Shown piece by piece: positions 9,113 to 18,216 of a stretch of DNA of 64,000 bases (positions within the stretch are counted from its first letter, which is position 1; every line of letters begins with the position of its first letter). A model generated the notes under the pieces. That model was not told the origin of the DNA and ran no database searches. It was given only the letters and a program-made list of their open reading frames with translations. The translations under genes were made by a program, and so were the position numbers. The DNA comes from SLRI01 sp942491185 (GTDB lineage Bacteria; Pseudomonadota; Alphaproteobacteria; Geminicoccales; Geminicoccaceae): assembly GCA_942491185.1 (NCBI GenBank), contig CALOAB010000010.1:186001-250000 (forward strand), in the 5' to 3' direction.

Positions 9113-11454
9113 CCGCGGTAGTACTTTCCGGTGCTCTGGTAGTAGCTCATGTACTCGTCGGGTGCCATGCGGCTGTAGCGGCCGACATTCACCCGGTTGA
9201 GGATCAAGCCCTTCAATGGCAGGCCGATGCTCCGGATCTCACGCAACGCAGCGCCCACGGCGCGCCGCTGCGTCTTGCTGGCGCGCACCACGAAGAGCAG
9301 CGTGTCGGCCAAGCCCGAGACGACCGCCTGGTCATTGACCGCGAGGACCGGTGGCGTGTCGATGATGATCACGCCATAGCGCTTGCGTGCCTCGGCCAGG
9401 AGCTCGCTCATGGCGGGCGAGCCGAGGAGCCGCACAGTCTGATCGGTGTGCCGTTGCGCCGGCAGGATGTCGAGACCGGTATCGGCGTCGCGCATGATGG
9501 CGTCGCCCAGCGCGTGGTCGCGCGTCGTCAAGAGATCCACCAGGTCGACCTTGGGCGGCGTCGCGCGCTTGGCGAAATACTCGAAGATCGTCCGCTTGCG
9601 CAGGTCGGCATCGATCAGCAGCACCGACGCACCCAGCCGCGCCAGATGGGTGGCGAGGCTGACTGAGACGAGACTCTTGCCTTCGTCCGGCACCGCCGAG
9701 GTAATCGTGATGACCGTCGGTCGTCCCGGCTGCGGCAAGCCGGATGGCGGGAAGAGGCGCAACGCCACGCGCTGCATCGCCTCGGCATAGATCACCGTCT
9801 CCAGCTCGTGCGCCTGCTGGTCCTGCAGGACCGTTCGATGCTGCACCTCGGGCAGCGTGCCATAGACGGGCAGCCCGGCCTCGGCCTCGAGCTGGTCGCC
9901 GGTGTCGAACTGTCGCCGGATCGCCTCGCGACCGATGGCAAGCGCCAGGCCGGCGGCGAGCGAGCCCATCGCGGTGAAGCCCAGGACCAGGATCGAGCGA
10001 CGCCCGTCGGGCTTCGACGGCGGCCGCGCCGGCGTCACGATGCGCGCCGGCGAGCGCAGCAGATGCTGCTGCTCGGTCGCCCGCTGAAACCGTGCGAGTA
10101 GATCCTCGTAAGTGCGTCGGGTGGTCTCGGAGCGGCTCTGGAACTGGTCGAGCTGGACCTGTGCCGTGGTGTTGCGACCGAGCGTCGCCTCGAGCCGATC
10201 GAGCTGGCTGCGCAAATCGTCGACCCGCGTCTGGGCCACCTCCCGCTCCGCGTTAATCTGCTCGACCAAACGCTGACGCTCGCCCCCCAAGCTACGCTGG
10301 ATGTCAAGAAGCTCGGCCCGGGCATTGATCATCGTCGGATGACGATCGCCGAACAGGGTCGCGAGCTCGGCCACCCGCCGATTGAGCTCGGCCTCCTGCC
10401 CGCGCAGCTCGGTGATCACCGGCGAGGTGCCGGATTCGGAGAGGGTGTCGATGCCGCCCTGCAGCTGGCCGGCGCGGGCCGCGGCGCGCGCCAGATCCGC
10501 CTCGGCGAGCGACAGCTCACGGGACAGCTCGACATAACGAAGCTCGGCGCCGGAGCTGCCCTGCACCTCGAGCAGCGCCTCCTCGGTCTGGTACTTGTTG
10601 GCGGCGCGCTCGACCTCGGCGAGCTCGGCGCCCACCGCCTCGACGCGCTCGCGCAGATAGTCCGCCGTCTGGGTGAGCATGTCGCGCTGCGAGCCGACCA
10701 GCTCCTCGAGGAAGACGGCCGCGATCTCGTTGGTCACCGTTGCCGCCAGCACAGGCGATTCGTCCCGATAGGAAATCGAGATGACGAACGCCAAGGGGTC
10801 CCGGTAGATGGCGAGCTTGTCGCGAAACTCCTCCAGCATCGTTGCCATGCTGGTTCGCCGCGTCCCGCTATCGACACTTGGCGGCGCTGCGGCCACGGCA
10901 CCGCTCGGCGCGCTGCTCTCGTCACCGAGCAGGTCGCCCGCCAGGGCATCCAAACGCAACGTCATGGCATCGCCGAGAGCACCAAGCGCGGCCAGCGCGC
11001 GCTCGACCAAGCCGGGCTCTGCTCGGGTCGGCGTGAGCTGCAGCCGATCGATCACGGTGCGCGCGATATTGTCCGACCCCAACAGCCGCAGATGCGTTTC
11101 CATCTCGGCCGCGCTGATCCCGCGCGGCCCGAAATCCAGTCCCTCGCGGAGATTGCCGAACTCGGTCTCGTCGCGCTCGACGATGACCTCGGTGTAGGCG
11201 GTATAGTAGTCCGGCAGGTTCTTTAGAACGACTGCAGCTGCGCCAGTGCAGATCAGCCCGACCAGCGCCACTAACCACCAGTTTCGCAGGACGGCGTGCA
11301 ACAGCCAGTCGAAATTAATGCCGGCATTCCATTCGGATTGCTTGCCGATCGGCGTCACGGGCTGCCCGACGACACCATCACCGTCGGGCCTGCGGGCTGG
11401 CTGGGCACCCCGTGAGGCCGCGATGATTTGTTTGCTGTCCGGATCGCTCAACAA
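9109..11454 (-). CDS. Polysaccharide co-polymerase / tyrosine autokinase (Wzc-like)
   Basis: A 781-residue fusion of a Wzz chain-length domain and a BY-kinase, which controls polymer length and export with Wzy and Wza. A first membrane segment is at 59-77; a long coiled-coil periplasmic region (about 250-440) follows, then the RIVTPARPP stretch before a second membrane segment near 490-515. The kinase has Walker A VPDEGKS with Lys 593, Walker A' LLIDADLRK at 612-620 and Walker B IIIDTPP at 696-702. The C-terminus is a tyrosine cluster (Y760, 768, 771, 772, 778, 779), the expected autophosphorylation tail. The start (TTG at 11454 or the next TTG) is uncertain. Confidence 0.92.
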   Translation of the reverse strand: MLSDPDSKQIIAASRGAQPARRPDGDGVVGQPVTPIGKQSEWNAGINFDWLLHAVLRNWWLVALVGLICTGAAAVVLKNLPDYYTAYTEVIVERDETEFGNLREGLDFGPRGISAAEMETHLRLLGSDNIARTVIDRLQLTPTRAEPGLVERALAALGALGDAMTLRLDALAGDLLGDESSAPSGAVAAAPPSVDSGTRRTSMATMLEEFRDKLAIYRDPLAFVISISYRDESPVLAATVTNEIAAVFLEELVGSQRDMLTQTADYLRERVEAVGAELAEVERAANKYQTEEALLEVQGSSGAELRYVELSRELSLAEADLARAAARAGQLQGGIDTLSESGTSPVITELRGQEAELNRRVAELATLFGDRHPTMINARAELLDIQRSLGGERQRLVEQINAEREVAQTRVDDLRSQLDRLEATLGRNTTAQVQLDQFQSRSETTRRTYEDLLARFQRATEQQHLLRSPARIVTPARPPSKPDGRRSILVLGFTAMGSLAAGLALAIGREAIRRQFDTGDQLEAEAGLPVYGTLPEVQHRTVLQDQQAHELETVIYAEAMQRVALRLFPPSGLPQPGRPTVITITSAVPDEGKSLVSVSLATHLARLGASVLLIDADLRKRTIFEYFAKRATPPKVDLVDLLTTRDHALGDAIMRDADTGLDILPAQRHTDQTVRLLGSPAMSELLAEARKRYGVIIIDTPPVLAVNDQAVVSGLADTLLFVVRASKTQRRAVGAALREIRSIGLPLKGLILNRVNVGRYSRMAPDEYMSYYQSTGKYYRG

Positions 11455-11564
11455 CGGTCGCCCAAGCTAAATCCTAACGGCCTGTCGAGTGGCGACTGCC
11501 AGCCGCAACGTTGGCGAATCAACCAAGCGGGCTACCACGTTCCAACGACAGAAATATGAGCCGT

Positions 11565-11581
11565 TTGCGACACATTCGCAA
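11565..11581. promoter_or_regulatory. Small palindrome TTGCGA-CACAT-TCGCAA between exoQ and wzc
   Basis: Six-base arms around five bases in the 235 bp gap upstream of wzc. It could be an operator or an intergenic hairpin; nothing else supports a role. Confidence 0.2.
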
Positions 11582-11689
11582 CCTACCACACACAACAGGG
11601 TATTGCTTCGAGGTGCATGTGCAAAGCAGCATATGGACACGGTCCAAACACTTTTTTCGTCATGCCGCGAACACTCGGCGCGCTTCGCC

Positions 11690-12961
11690 TCAGGCATTGG
11701 TCGCGACGTGCCTGTCGTCGACCGGACGGGTTGTCATCGCCGTCGCGATGGCCGCCAAGACCCATGAGAACGTCGACGGCTCTGCCAAATCGGATTCGAC
11801 AATGTTGCGCAGCAGGTAGATCGGAATGAAGTAGACGGCGAAAAGGGCGGCCGGCGTCGCTTCTCGCGTCAGCTGGGCGAGGGCGCGGGCGAGACCGAGA
11901 ACGAGAAATAGCGTGACGACGATTGGCCCGGCCACGCCGACGCCGAGCCATAGCTCGAGATACCCGTTATGCGCATTGGGAATGCTCCAGACAAGCGCCT
12001 CCATGGTGTAGGCATTGACCCAATCGATGGTGAAGAACACCGCGAAACCATAGCCGAGCCAGGGGCTATGGCCGATCTGCTGCCAGACGAACTCCCATAA
12101 CGGCACGCGCCCGGTAAGCGTCGGATCGCGGTCGAGAACAGCGAAGACCATGTCGGCGCTCAGCAGGGCGGCCATCACCACGAAGCAGGCTGCACCGATG
12201 CCGAGGAGCATCAGGACAGTTGCCTGTCGACCGGGCAAGGCGAGGATCGCCGTAACGAGACGAATCATCGCAAGCCCGGCCAGGATGACCATGGCAGTAG
12301 CCGAGCCAGTCGGCACGGCGAGCACCCCGCAGAGGCCGAGCCCGAGGCCCGCAGCCCAGCGCGGCATCAAGCGGCACTGCCAAGCGGTCAGGAGTAAGAT
12401 GCCCGACATCGCTAGATGCTGGCCGAGCACGTTCTTGTGCGAAAAGACGCCGCGCAACAGCAATTGGTTGTCGAACTCCATAAAAGCTATGCTCGGCAGG
12501 AACACCGCGAAGGCCACGGTTAGCAGCAGGTTGCTCAGCGAGAGCCAGGCGAGTCTGGCCAGGAGCGCGCGCGGGTCATACGCGACGACCAACCAAAGAG
12601 CGATCAACGTGTAGGCGGTGGTCACCAGCGCCCGGCGCAGCGAGATGGCCGGGTCGACCGACCAGGTGACGCTGCTCCACATCAAGACGAGAAAGAGGCC
12701 GAGAAACGGCAGGCGCAGGAAGCTCTCGATGACCTCCCGCGCCCTGATCAAGCAAACGACAGCCGCGAGCGGCAGGCTCGGCAGCACGAAGAGGCGCAAG
12801 AACGCCTCCTGTGCAGCGTCGAGCCTCGCGGTCGTTCCCATCACCAGCACGATATAGACGGCACCGGTCGCGAGAAACAACCAGCCGACGGCGACCAAGT
12901 CGCGCAACTGCGCGCGCCAGCCGATCAGATCACCAGTTGCGGTGCGGCCTGCAGCCTGCAT
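11690..12961 (-). CDS. ExoQ/Wzy-type polysaccharide polymerase
   Basis: A 423-residue membrane protein with about 10-12 hydrophobic helices, in the O-antigen ligase/polymerase superfamily. LLRGVFSHKNVLGQ near residue 165 and the later periplasmic-loop motif GHSPWLGYGFAVFF...IPNAHNGYLELWLGVG are characteristic of ExoQ-type polymerases; the His and Arg of such loops are the presumed catalytic sites. It would join repeat units on the periplasmic side, with chain length set by the Wzc protein encoded just downstream. A short, diverged second copy of its N-terminus is found at 15145-15241. Confidence 0.88.
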   Translation of the reverse strand: MQAAGRTATGDLIGWRAQLRDLVAVGWLFLATGAVYIVLVMGTTARLDAAQEAFLRLFVLPSLPLAAVVCLIRAREVIESFLRLPFLGLFLVLMWSSVTWSVDPAISLRRALVTTAYTLIALWLVVAYDPRALLARLAWLSLSNLLLTVAFAVFLPSIAFMEFDNQLLLRGVFSHKNVLGQHLAMSGILLLTAWQCRLMPRWAAGLGLGLCGVLAVPTGSATAMVILAGLAMIRLVTAILALPGRQATVLMLLGIGAACFVVMAALLSADMVFAVLDRDPTLTGRVPLWEFVWQQIGHSPWLGYGFAVFFTIDWVNAYTMEALVWSIPNAHNGYLELWLGVGVAGPIVVTLFLVLGLARALAQLTREATPAALFAVYFIPIYLLRNIVESDLAEPSTFSWVLAAIATAMTTRPVDDRHVATNA

Positions 12962-13046
12962 GCGTGACTCACTCAGCTTTTCGCGGCAAAGGGTCGGAGG
13001 CGCACCGCGCGCGGCCGCTTAACGACCCGGATCGACGCGACCTCGA

Positions 13047-13400
13047 TCACACCGCCATCGCCCTGACCGTCCAGTATGGGCAGCCATCCGGCGGTGAATC
13101 CTCCGTCGTCCGGCGAATCACCTCCGTCGCATTCGCGTCTGCGAGCTTCGGAATGCGCGACGGCCGCGCCTTGCCGCGCAGCAACCCGTCGACACCCACC
13201 TCGACGCAACGTTCTTACCACCGCCAGATCGAGACCTCGCCGAGACCGATCCGCCGACTGTTCTTGTTGGTGCCGACCCGGTCACCGGTCATGAGGACTA
13301 CCTGCACCCTGCAGACATGCTTTTGAGGACTCTTGCGGTCGGCGACGATCGCTGCCAGTCGCGCATGATCCGCAGGCGAGACGAAAAGTCCGAGATCCCC
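13047..13400 (-). pseudogene. IS630-family transposase, N-terminal remnant
   Basis: Reading 13400 to 13047 on the minus strand gives a continuous match to the start of IS630 transposases: GDLGLFVSPADHARLAAI, VADRKSPQKHV, a helix-turn-helix ending in SIWRW, then GVDGLLRGKARPSRIPKL and PYWTVRAMA. One in-frame TAA (13215-13217) interrupts it after SIWRW and a TGA ends it after about 117 codons. The catalytic DDE domain is absent. It is a decayed mobile-element fragment in the gap between exoQ and the SGNH gene. Confidence 0.75.
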
Positions 13401-13526
13401 TCACCTCGGGAGAGTGTAGCGCTACCGCCTCGGATGTCAAAGACTTGCCACTAAGGCATCTGAGCATCACGCAACACGCTCTGATAGTATACCGTGAAGG
13501 ATGAGCAAAACGAAGGCAGCAAAAAA

Positions 13527-14663
13527 TTATTTCCGCTTAGCATCAGCCGAGTTGCCAAAGAGTTCAGCGAGTGCCTCACCCAATCGATGATGCGTGTAAG
13601 CACTGATGTGTCGATGGCCATTCGGCACGTGAGCCATTTCGTTGGCCGTGCCGTCAGCAAGATAGTCCTCAAAGGAAAGAACGTAGTCGAATGACGACAA
13701 AACCGCACTGCGTGTTTCCGGCTCTAGAGAACTATGCACTGTGTTTTTTCCAACAACGGCCGGAATGTCAACCAGCACGCTGATCGCCTCATTCTCCTGG
13801 CCAAGTCTCGCGATGCGGTTCAGGAGTTTGATCACCAATGCTTGCTCGGTCTCAGTGACCCCGCCATCAGCAACTGCCTGTTCCAGAGCAGTCGATGGCG
13901 TCGACGCTTTATCAATGCCGTCTCTGGCACGCCGGATCGAACGCACTTTAAAATACCGCCATACCGCATTGAATACATAAGAGTAGGCATACGAGTTTTC
14001 GCTGAGCCATTTGACGCCAGGAACTGCATTCACGAACTCCAGAATATCAGTCCCCGGAGCGTAATAAAAAGAGACAGGCGAAAGCGCTTCAGCATTCACC
14101 TGAAATAGCCCAGCACGCATGCTATCTGAATAATCGTTGGCAAAGAAAGCTACAATGACAATATCTGGATCGTAGCGAAGGCCTTCGTTTTCGAGGAATG
14201 CCAGTTGCTCCGCGGTTCCCATACCGGAAACGCCTGTGTTCAATACTTCTGCACTAAATCCCCTGCTTTGTAGCTCACGCTCCAGGATACTAGCAAACGT
14301 ATCTTCTTGATTGACCTCAAATCCAACGGTGTGTGAATCGCCGAGCACAAGGACGCGCAAAAGGCCCTTCGGTTTCAGGTATCGATAATCTTGTTTGTCT
14401 CGGAAGCCCTTGTTATTTGTCTCGAACCGCCATCGACCATCTACGCTTTGATGCCAGAATACTGTATTCGGTGTCATGCTACGTAGAACATAGGGGCCGT
14501 ACTGTGCCTCTGCATGGTTGCGCGGGAAAAGAACGATGGCATGCCCTAACGCGATACGTAATCCGAACTCGATTGCAATGAGCGCGAAGCTGATTGCGAC
14601 TAGAAGGATCACGATATTGCCTAGCCAAACGCTAGCTTTTCCCTTCATCATAGTACAGTACAT
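13527..14663 (-). CDS. Membrane-anchored SGNH/GDSL hydrolase family protein
   Basis: A 378-residue protein with one N-terminal membrane helix (about 12-34) and an outside SGNH domain: GDSHT at 108-112 (nucleophile Ser 110), NTGVSGMGT near 142-150, FFANDYSD with the block III Asn 176, and a late HISAYTHH region for the catalytic His. Such proteins in polysaccharide loci often O-acetylate or deacetylate the polymer; the substrate is unknown. The gene is clearly AT-richer than its neighbours, uses many A/T-ending codons and sits between IS remnants, so it was probably acquired separately. M1, M5 or M6 could be the start. Confidence 0.72.
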   Translation of the reverse strand: MYCTMMKGKASVWLGNIVILLVAISFALIAIEFGLRIALGHAIVLFPRNHAEAQYGPYVLRSMTPNTVFWHQSVDGRWRFETNNKGFRDKQDYRYLKPKGLLRVLVLGDSHTVGFEVNQEDTFASILERELQSRGFSAEVLNTGVSGMGTAEQLAFLENEGLRYDPDIVIVAFFANDYSDSMRAGLFQVNAEALSPVSFYYAPGTDILEFVNAVPGVKWLSENSYAYSYVFNAVWRYFKVRSIRRARDGIDKASTPSTALEQAVADGGVTETEQALVIKLLNRIARLGQENEAISVLVDIPAVVGKNTVHSSLEPETRSAVLSSFDYVLSFEDYLADGTANEMAHVPNGHRHISAYTHHRLGEALAELFGNSADAKRK

Positions 14664-14946
14664 CTCCTTTAGTCGGCTTATATACTTGCGCCCGTTCGTT
14701 GAGCCTTTTCATCTTTTGCGAAGAAGATGCGCAATCGATTTGCAGAGGGCTCGCGTCTCACCATCTGGCAAGCGTCATCATATAGCAAGAAAGGCAGGGT
14801 CTTTCCTTCCTCAAGAATTTCGGTGCTACGACACCGCTTTAACCCTTCCTTGCTTCTGCCGGACTGTGCTGACGGCAAAGCTGCGACGCGGTGCCGTGCC
14901 GGACGTGCCGCACTACGTCACCCAGTTGGCAGCGGGTTAGCTTGCT
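14664..14946. other. Non-coding stretch of the disturbed island
   Basis: Nothing recognisable is seen. It is of intermediate GC and separates the SGNH gene from a small frame and an exoQ remnant. Confidence 0.4.
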
Positions 14947-15105
14947 TCATGCCCCGGGGAGAGCCTCGAGGCAAGCGCATGAGCACCGATGGGCTGTTCT
15001 CGAGCTGTGATCGCGCCAGATTGCAGCGGCGATCGTCATCGGCGCTTGCTCGGGGTCGAATTTGTTGGAAATCGGGCGTACTCTGTCTGTCGGCTTGAAG
15101 TTCAT
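14947..15105 (-). CDS. Small ORF with strong ribosome site, possibly a gene remnant
   Basis: A 52-codon frame starting MNFKPTDRVRPISNKFD, preceded by GGAGGGACACGC directly before the ATG at 15105, an excellent Shine-Dalgarno. The first 30 residues look protein-like; the last 20 (Cys/Arg-rich) do not, suggesting truncation or a frame change. It lies directly downstream of an exoQ fragment, the same relative position that wzc has to exoQ in the intact locus, so it may be the head of a lost second co-polymerase gene. That reading is inference only; no family match is claimed. Confidence 0.3.
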   Translation of the reverse strand: MNFKPTDRVRPISNKFDPEQAPMTIAAAIWRDHSSRTAHRCSCACLEALPGA

Positions 15106-15144
15106 TGCGTGTCCCTCCCTCGTGCCGCGAGCTGCGGCGGCTGC

Positions 15145-15241
15145 GGCCTGAGCCGATCAAGAGCACGATGAAGACGGCATCAGTCAGCACGAACAACCAT
15201 CCAAAGACAACGAAGTCGCGCAGCTGCGCGCGAGAGCGAAT
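15145..15241 (-). pseudogene. Fragment of a second exoQ-like polymerase gene
   Basis: On the minus strand this encodes RAQLRDFVVFGWLFVLTDA followed by VFIVLLIG, which aligns with the N-terminus of the intact polymerase (RAQLRDLVAVGWLFLATGA then VYIVLVMG). The DNA is also clearly similar over about 50 bp. The 5' side is cut at the proposed left end of the IS1380 element and the match stops after about 30 residues, so this is a truncated, diverged duplicate. Confidence 0.6.
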
Positions 15242-16901
15242 CCCCTATTCCCCATATGACGCCTCTTTTTGCTGAAGCGCGGTGCCGATTCCGCTAGACT
15301 ATTCAGCATGATAGAGGCGACAGGGCGGGCGTGGAATGGCGAACGCGAAGGGTGAAAGCCAAGAGCCTCATTTGAGGCTCGGTTTCGACCGCCGGATCAA
15401 GCTCGAATTCCACGGTGCCCGCATCTCTTCCGACGGTGGTCTGCTCGCCTATCGCGAACTGGACGACGCGCTTGGTCTCACGGATCTCGCCGCATCCGTC
15501 CTCGGCGATGGTCGACGTGGCAGGAATATCCGCCACAAACAGCCGAGCCTCGTTCGTCAGGCGGTTCTCGGTCGTCTCGCCGGCTACGAGGACGTCAACG
15601 ACGCTGAACGGCTGGCCCATGATCCGGTCATGCGCGCTATCGTCGGCCGTGACGGTCTGGATCGCGATGCCGCATCCAGCAGCCAGATGGGACGCTTCGA
15701 GACCGAATGGCTGGCGACCGATCACAACCTGAAGGCTCTCGCCGATCTTTGCGGCGCATGGATCGACCGTGTCCATGACCGCAAGCCGCCGGACGGCATC
15801 ATTCTCGACATGGATAGCTCGGTGAGCCCGACCTATGGCGCGCAGGAAGGCACCGCCTACAATGGCCACTTTGCCTGCACCTGTTATCACCCGCTGTTCC
15901 TGTTCAACCAGTTCGGCGACCTCGAGCGCAGCCTCCTTCGTCCCGGCAATGCGCACAGCGCCGAGGACTGGCGCCTTGTCCTCGAGCCGGTGATCGCGCG
16001 GTATCGAGAGCGGGGCATCGATCTCTACTTCCGCGCCGATGCCGCCTTCGCCAAGCCCGAACTCTACGAACTCCTGGAGGCCGAAGGCATCCGCTACGCC
16101 ATCAGGCTGCCAGCCAATCGCGTGCTCCAGGAGCATATCGCGGACTTGCTGACGCGACCGGTGGGGCGACCGCCCAACAAGCCGCAGGTTTTCTTTGCCA
16201 GCTTCAGCTACCAGGCGCAAAGCTGGAGCCAGCGGCGCCGGGTGGTCGCCAAGGTCGAATGGCATCGCGGCGAACTCTATCCGCGTGTCGGCTTCATCGT
16301 CACCAATCTGACGCGCCCGAATCACCGGGTGGTGAAGTTCTACAACGGCCGTGGCACTGCCGAGCAATGGATTCGCGAGGGCAAGAACGCGATCCGCTGG
16401 ACCCGGCTGTCATGCCGAGCCTTCAGGCACAGTGCCGTGCGGCTCCAGCTTCATGCACTGGCCTACAATCTGGCCAACTTCATGCGTGCCCTGGCCCTGC
16501 CCGAGCAGGTCGAGCATTGGTCGCTGACGACGCTCCGCGAGAAGCTCGTGAAGATCGGTGCCCGGATCGTGCGCCATGGACGGTACGTCGTGTTCCAACT
16601 GGCCGAGGTGGCGGTGCCGCGCGGGCTGTTCGACGAGATCCTGCAACGGATCGATCGGCTCCGGCCGCAGCCACCGCCGTTCCAGGCATGAGGGGAAGAT
16701 CACGAAATGCGGCTCAATCCCACAGGTGACGTGCGCCCGAATTCCCAGCAAACGGCTTCTTGGCTGCCGCAACGGGCTCGACCCGAGCCGTGAAGTCATT
16801 TTCCCGTAGCACCAGTGCGGCTGTTGCGCCGAGATGGGCTTCCTCACAACGTCATGGGGCCTATCATCACGCTGAATCTGGCGTCAAATGGCTGATGTCG
16901 G
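15242..16901 (+). mobile_element. IS1380-family insertion sequence
   Basis: About 1.66 kb containing one complete transposase gene. Candidate imperfect terminal inverted repeats are 15242-15263 and 16880-16901 (16 of 22 positions match; the inner CCATaTGACGCC / CCATTTGACGCC is 11 of 12). Length fits the family. A target-site duplication could not be identified, so the exact ends are provisional. Confidence 0.65.
15336..16691 (+). CDS. IS1380-family transposase
   Basis: A 451-residue DDE transposase, complete and without frameshift, so the element may still be active. The DDE triad can be placed at ILDMDSSV (about residue 155), YFRADAAFAKPE (about 232) and EQWIREGKNA (about 345). The DGGLLAYRELDDALGLTDLA block near residue 35 and the RHKQPSLVRQAVLGRLAGYE block near 70 are typical of IS1380. 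It is inserted beside the exoQ remnant; nearby promoters may be affected by its ends. Confidence 0.93.
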   Translation: MANAKGESQEPHLRLGFDRRIKLEFHGARISSDGGLLAYRELDDALGLTDLAASVLGDGRRGRNIRHKQPSLVRQAVLGRLAGYEDVNDAERLAHDPVMRAIVGRDGLDRDAASSSQMGRFETEWLATDHNLKALADLCGAWIDRVHDRKPPDGIILDMDSSVSPTYGAQEGTAYNGHFACTCYHPLFLFNQFGDLERSLLRPGNAHSAEDWRLVLEPVIARYRERGIDLYFRADAAFAKPELYELLEAEGIRYAIRLPANRVLQEHIADLLTRPVGRPPNKPQVFFASFSYQAQSWSQRRRVVAKVEWHRGELYPRVGFIVTNLTRPNHRVVKFYNGRGTAEQWIREGKNAIRWTRLSCRAFRHSAVRLQLHALAYNLANFMRALALPEQVEHWSLTTLREKLVKIGARIVRHGRYVVFQLAEVAVPRGLFDEILQRIDRLRPQPPPFQA

Positions 16902-17008
16902 TTACAGCCTGATTCGGCAAGTGGCATTGAGGCTTGCTCGCTCGCTGGTCCGCAACTAAGCCATAGGCAATTAACCTGCTCCAACACGGTTTATCAGCCC
17001 CTTGCGTA
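16692..17008. other. Right end of the IS element and adjoining spacer
   Basis: Holds the downstream part of IS1380 with the candidate right inverted repeat (16880-16901) and about 100 bp before the FkbM gene. No further gene is seen. Confidence 0.45.
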
Positions 17009-17866
17009 ATGGCTAATCTCATTCGTTCGAGCAAATATCTGGCTTGGCGCTGGTGGCGCGAAGCCATCTTCGCGCGGTGGCGCGTTTGGCGGGCGAAAGC
17101 ACGCTTCGAACGTCGCGTCGTCGAAAAGCGCATCGAAGGCGTCCATTGTCAGTTTCTCATCGCCAACCCGACTGGTGAGGCTTGGTATGGCGCTACCGAC
17201 GACCATCAAAGCCTCGAATTGAGGTTCGTGCGTGAGCGGATGTTGCGCTCGGGCATGACCATATTCGAGGTTGGCGGCCACCACGGCCATGACACGATGG
17301 CGCTCGCGAGCTGGGTCGGTCCCGAAGGGCGCGTGATCGTGTTTGAGCCCGTGCCCGAAAATGCCGAGGTGATCCGTCAAAACTGTGAGCTGAACGGGCT
17401 CGGCAATGTCGAGGTCGTGCAAGCTGCCGTCGGCGCGACGCCGGGCACCGGACGAATAAGCGGCCAAAGCAATGGCAAGATCGTTGGTGGTCGCAGTGGT
17501 CAAGGCATCGACATCGACGTCACCACTCTCGACATTTATTGCACCAAGAACAACGTCTACCCGAATCTCGTCAAGATCGACGTCGAAGGCTACGAGGTCG
17601 ACGTCCTGGCGGGGGCATCACAGGTGCTGAGCCGAAGGCCGCAACTGCAGATTGAGGTCCATGCCGACCAGCTGCCCGACTTCGGGCACAGGCCCGAGGA
17701 TATTTGGTCCTTCCTCGATCCGATGAACTACGAGGTGTGGGTACAACGGCACGATCTGGAGCAACCAGTGCCGGCGACCGCTGCGCACTTGCCGCCCAAC
17801 TCGTCGATGCTGCCAGGCCGATCCCATCTCTATCTCGTCGATCGGGAACTCTCTGCCGCAGCATAG
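17009..17866 (+). CDS. FkbM-family methyltransferase
   Basis: A 285-residue SAM-dependent methyltransferase. The SAM loop is FEVGGHHGHDTMALASW (near residues 89-105), followed by VIVFEPVPENAEVIRQN, and the LVKIDVEGYEVDVLAGA block that defines the FkbM family. In exopolysaccharide loci such enzymes usually O-methylate a sugar. It lies just beyond the IS1380 right end, so it may rely on a promoter in or near the element. No obvious ribosome site precedes the ATG; start confidence is moderate. Confidence 0.85.
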   Translation: MANLIRSSKYLAWRWWREAIFARWRVWRAKARFERRVVEKRIEGVHCQFLIANPTGEAWYGATDDHQSLELRFVRERMLRSGMTIFEVGGHHGHDTMALASWVGPEGRVIVFEPVPENAEVIRQNCELNGLGNVEVVQAAVGATPGTGRISGQSNGKIVGGRSGQGIDIDVTTLDIYCTKNNVYPNLVKIDVEGYEVDVLAGASQVLSRRPQLQIEVHADQLPDFGHRPEDIWSFLDPMNYEVWVQRHDLEQPVPATAAHLPPNSSMLPGRSHLYLVDRELSAAA

Positions 17867-18216
17867 ACGGCGAGATGGGCAAGCGCCACGGTCGCCGCCG
17901 ACATCGGCCCTTGCGCCGCAGCTCTTGCCGCCTCGCCACAATCGGCACTAGGTGAGGACCAGCCCGCATTCTCTGCGTAAACGCCCGATCTCAAGCGCTT
18001 TATTGAGGAACGGGTGCCAAGAAGGGCTTTGCCCGGCGGCCCGGCGGCCTGCTAGACAATCGGGGGGGCCGATCCGCAGCGCGCGCCGGTCGACCACGAT
18101 CGCGAGGCTCGTTTGTGCCTCGCTCGTGCCCACCGACAGCGGAGTGAGCCATGCGAGGCGGCGAAGGGCCGGCGGCAGCGGCAACCGTGCTTGACGCAGA
18201 TCGAGCGAGCGGTGGT
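17867..18216. other. 350 bp interval without a recognisable gene
   Basis: A minus-strand open frame (about 17948-18238) is coding-like in parts (leucine-rich, ending LEIGRLRREC) but matches no family I recognise and overlaps the start of the next gene. Treated as non-coding. Confidence 0.35.
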
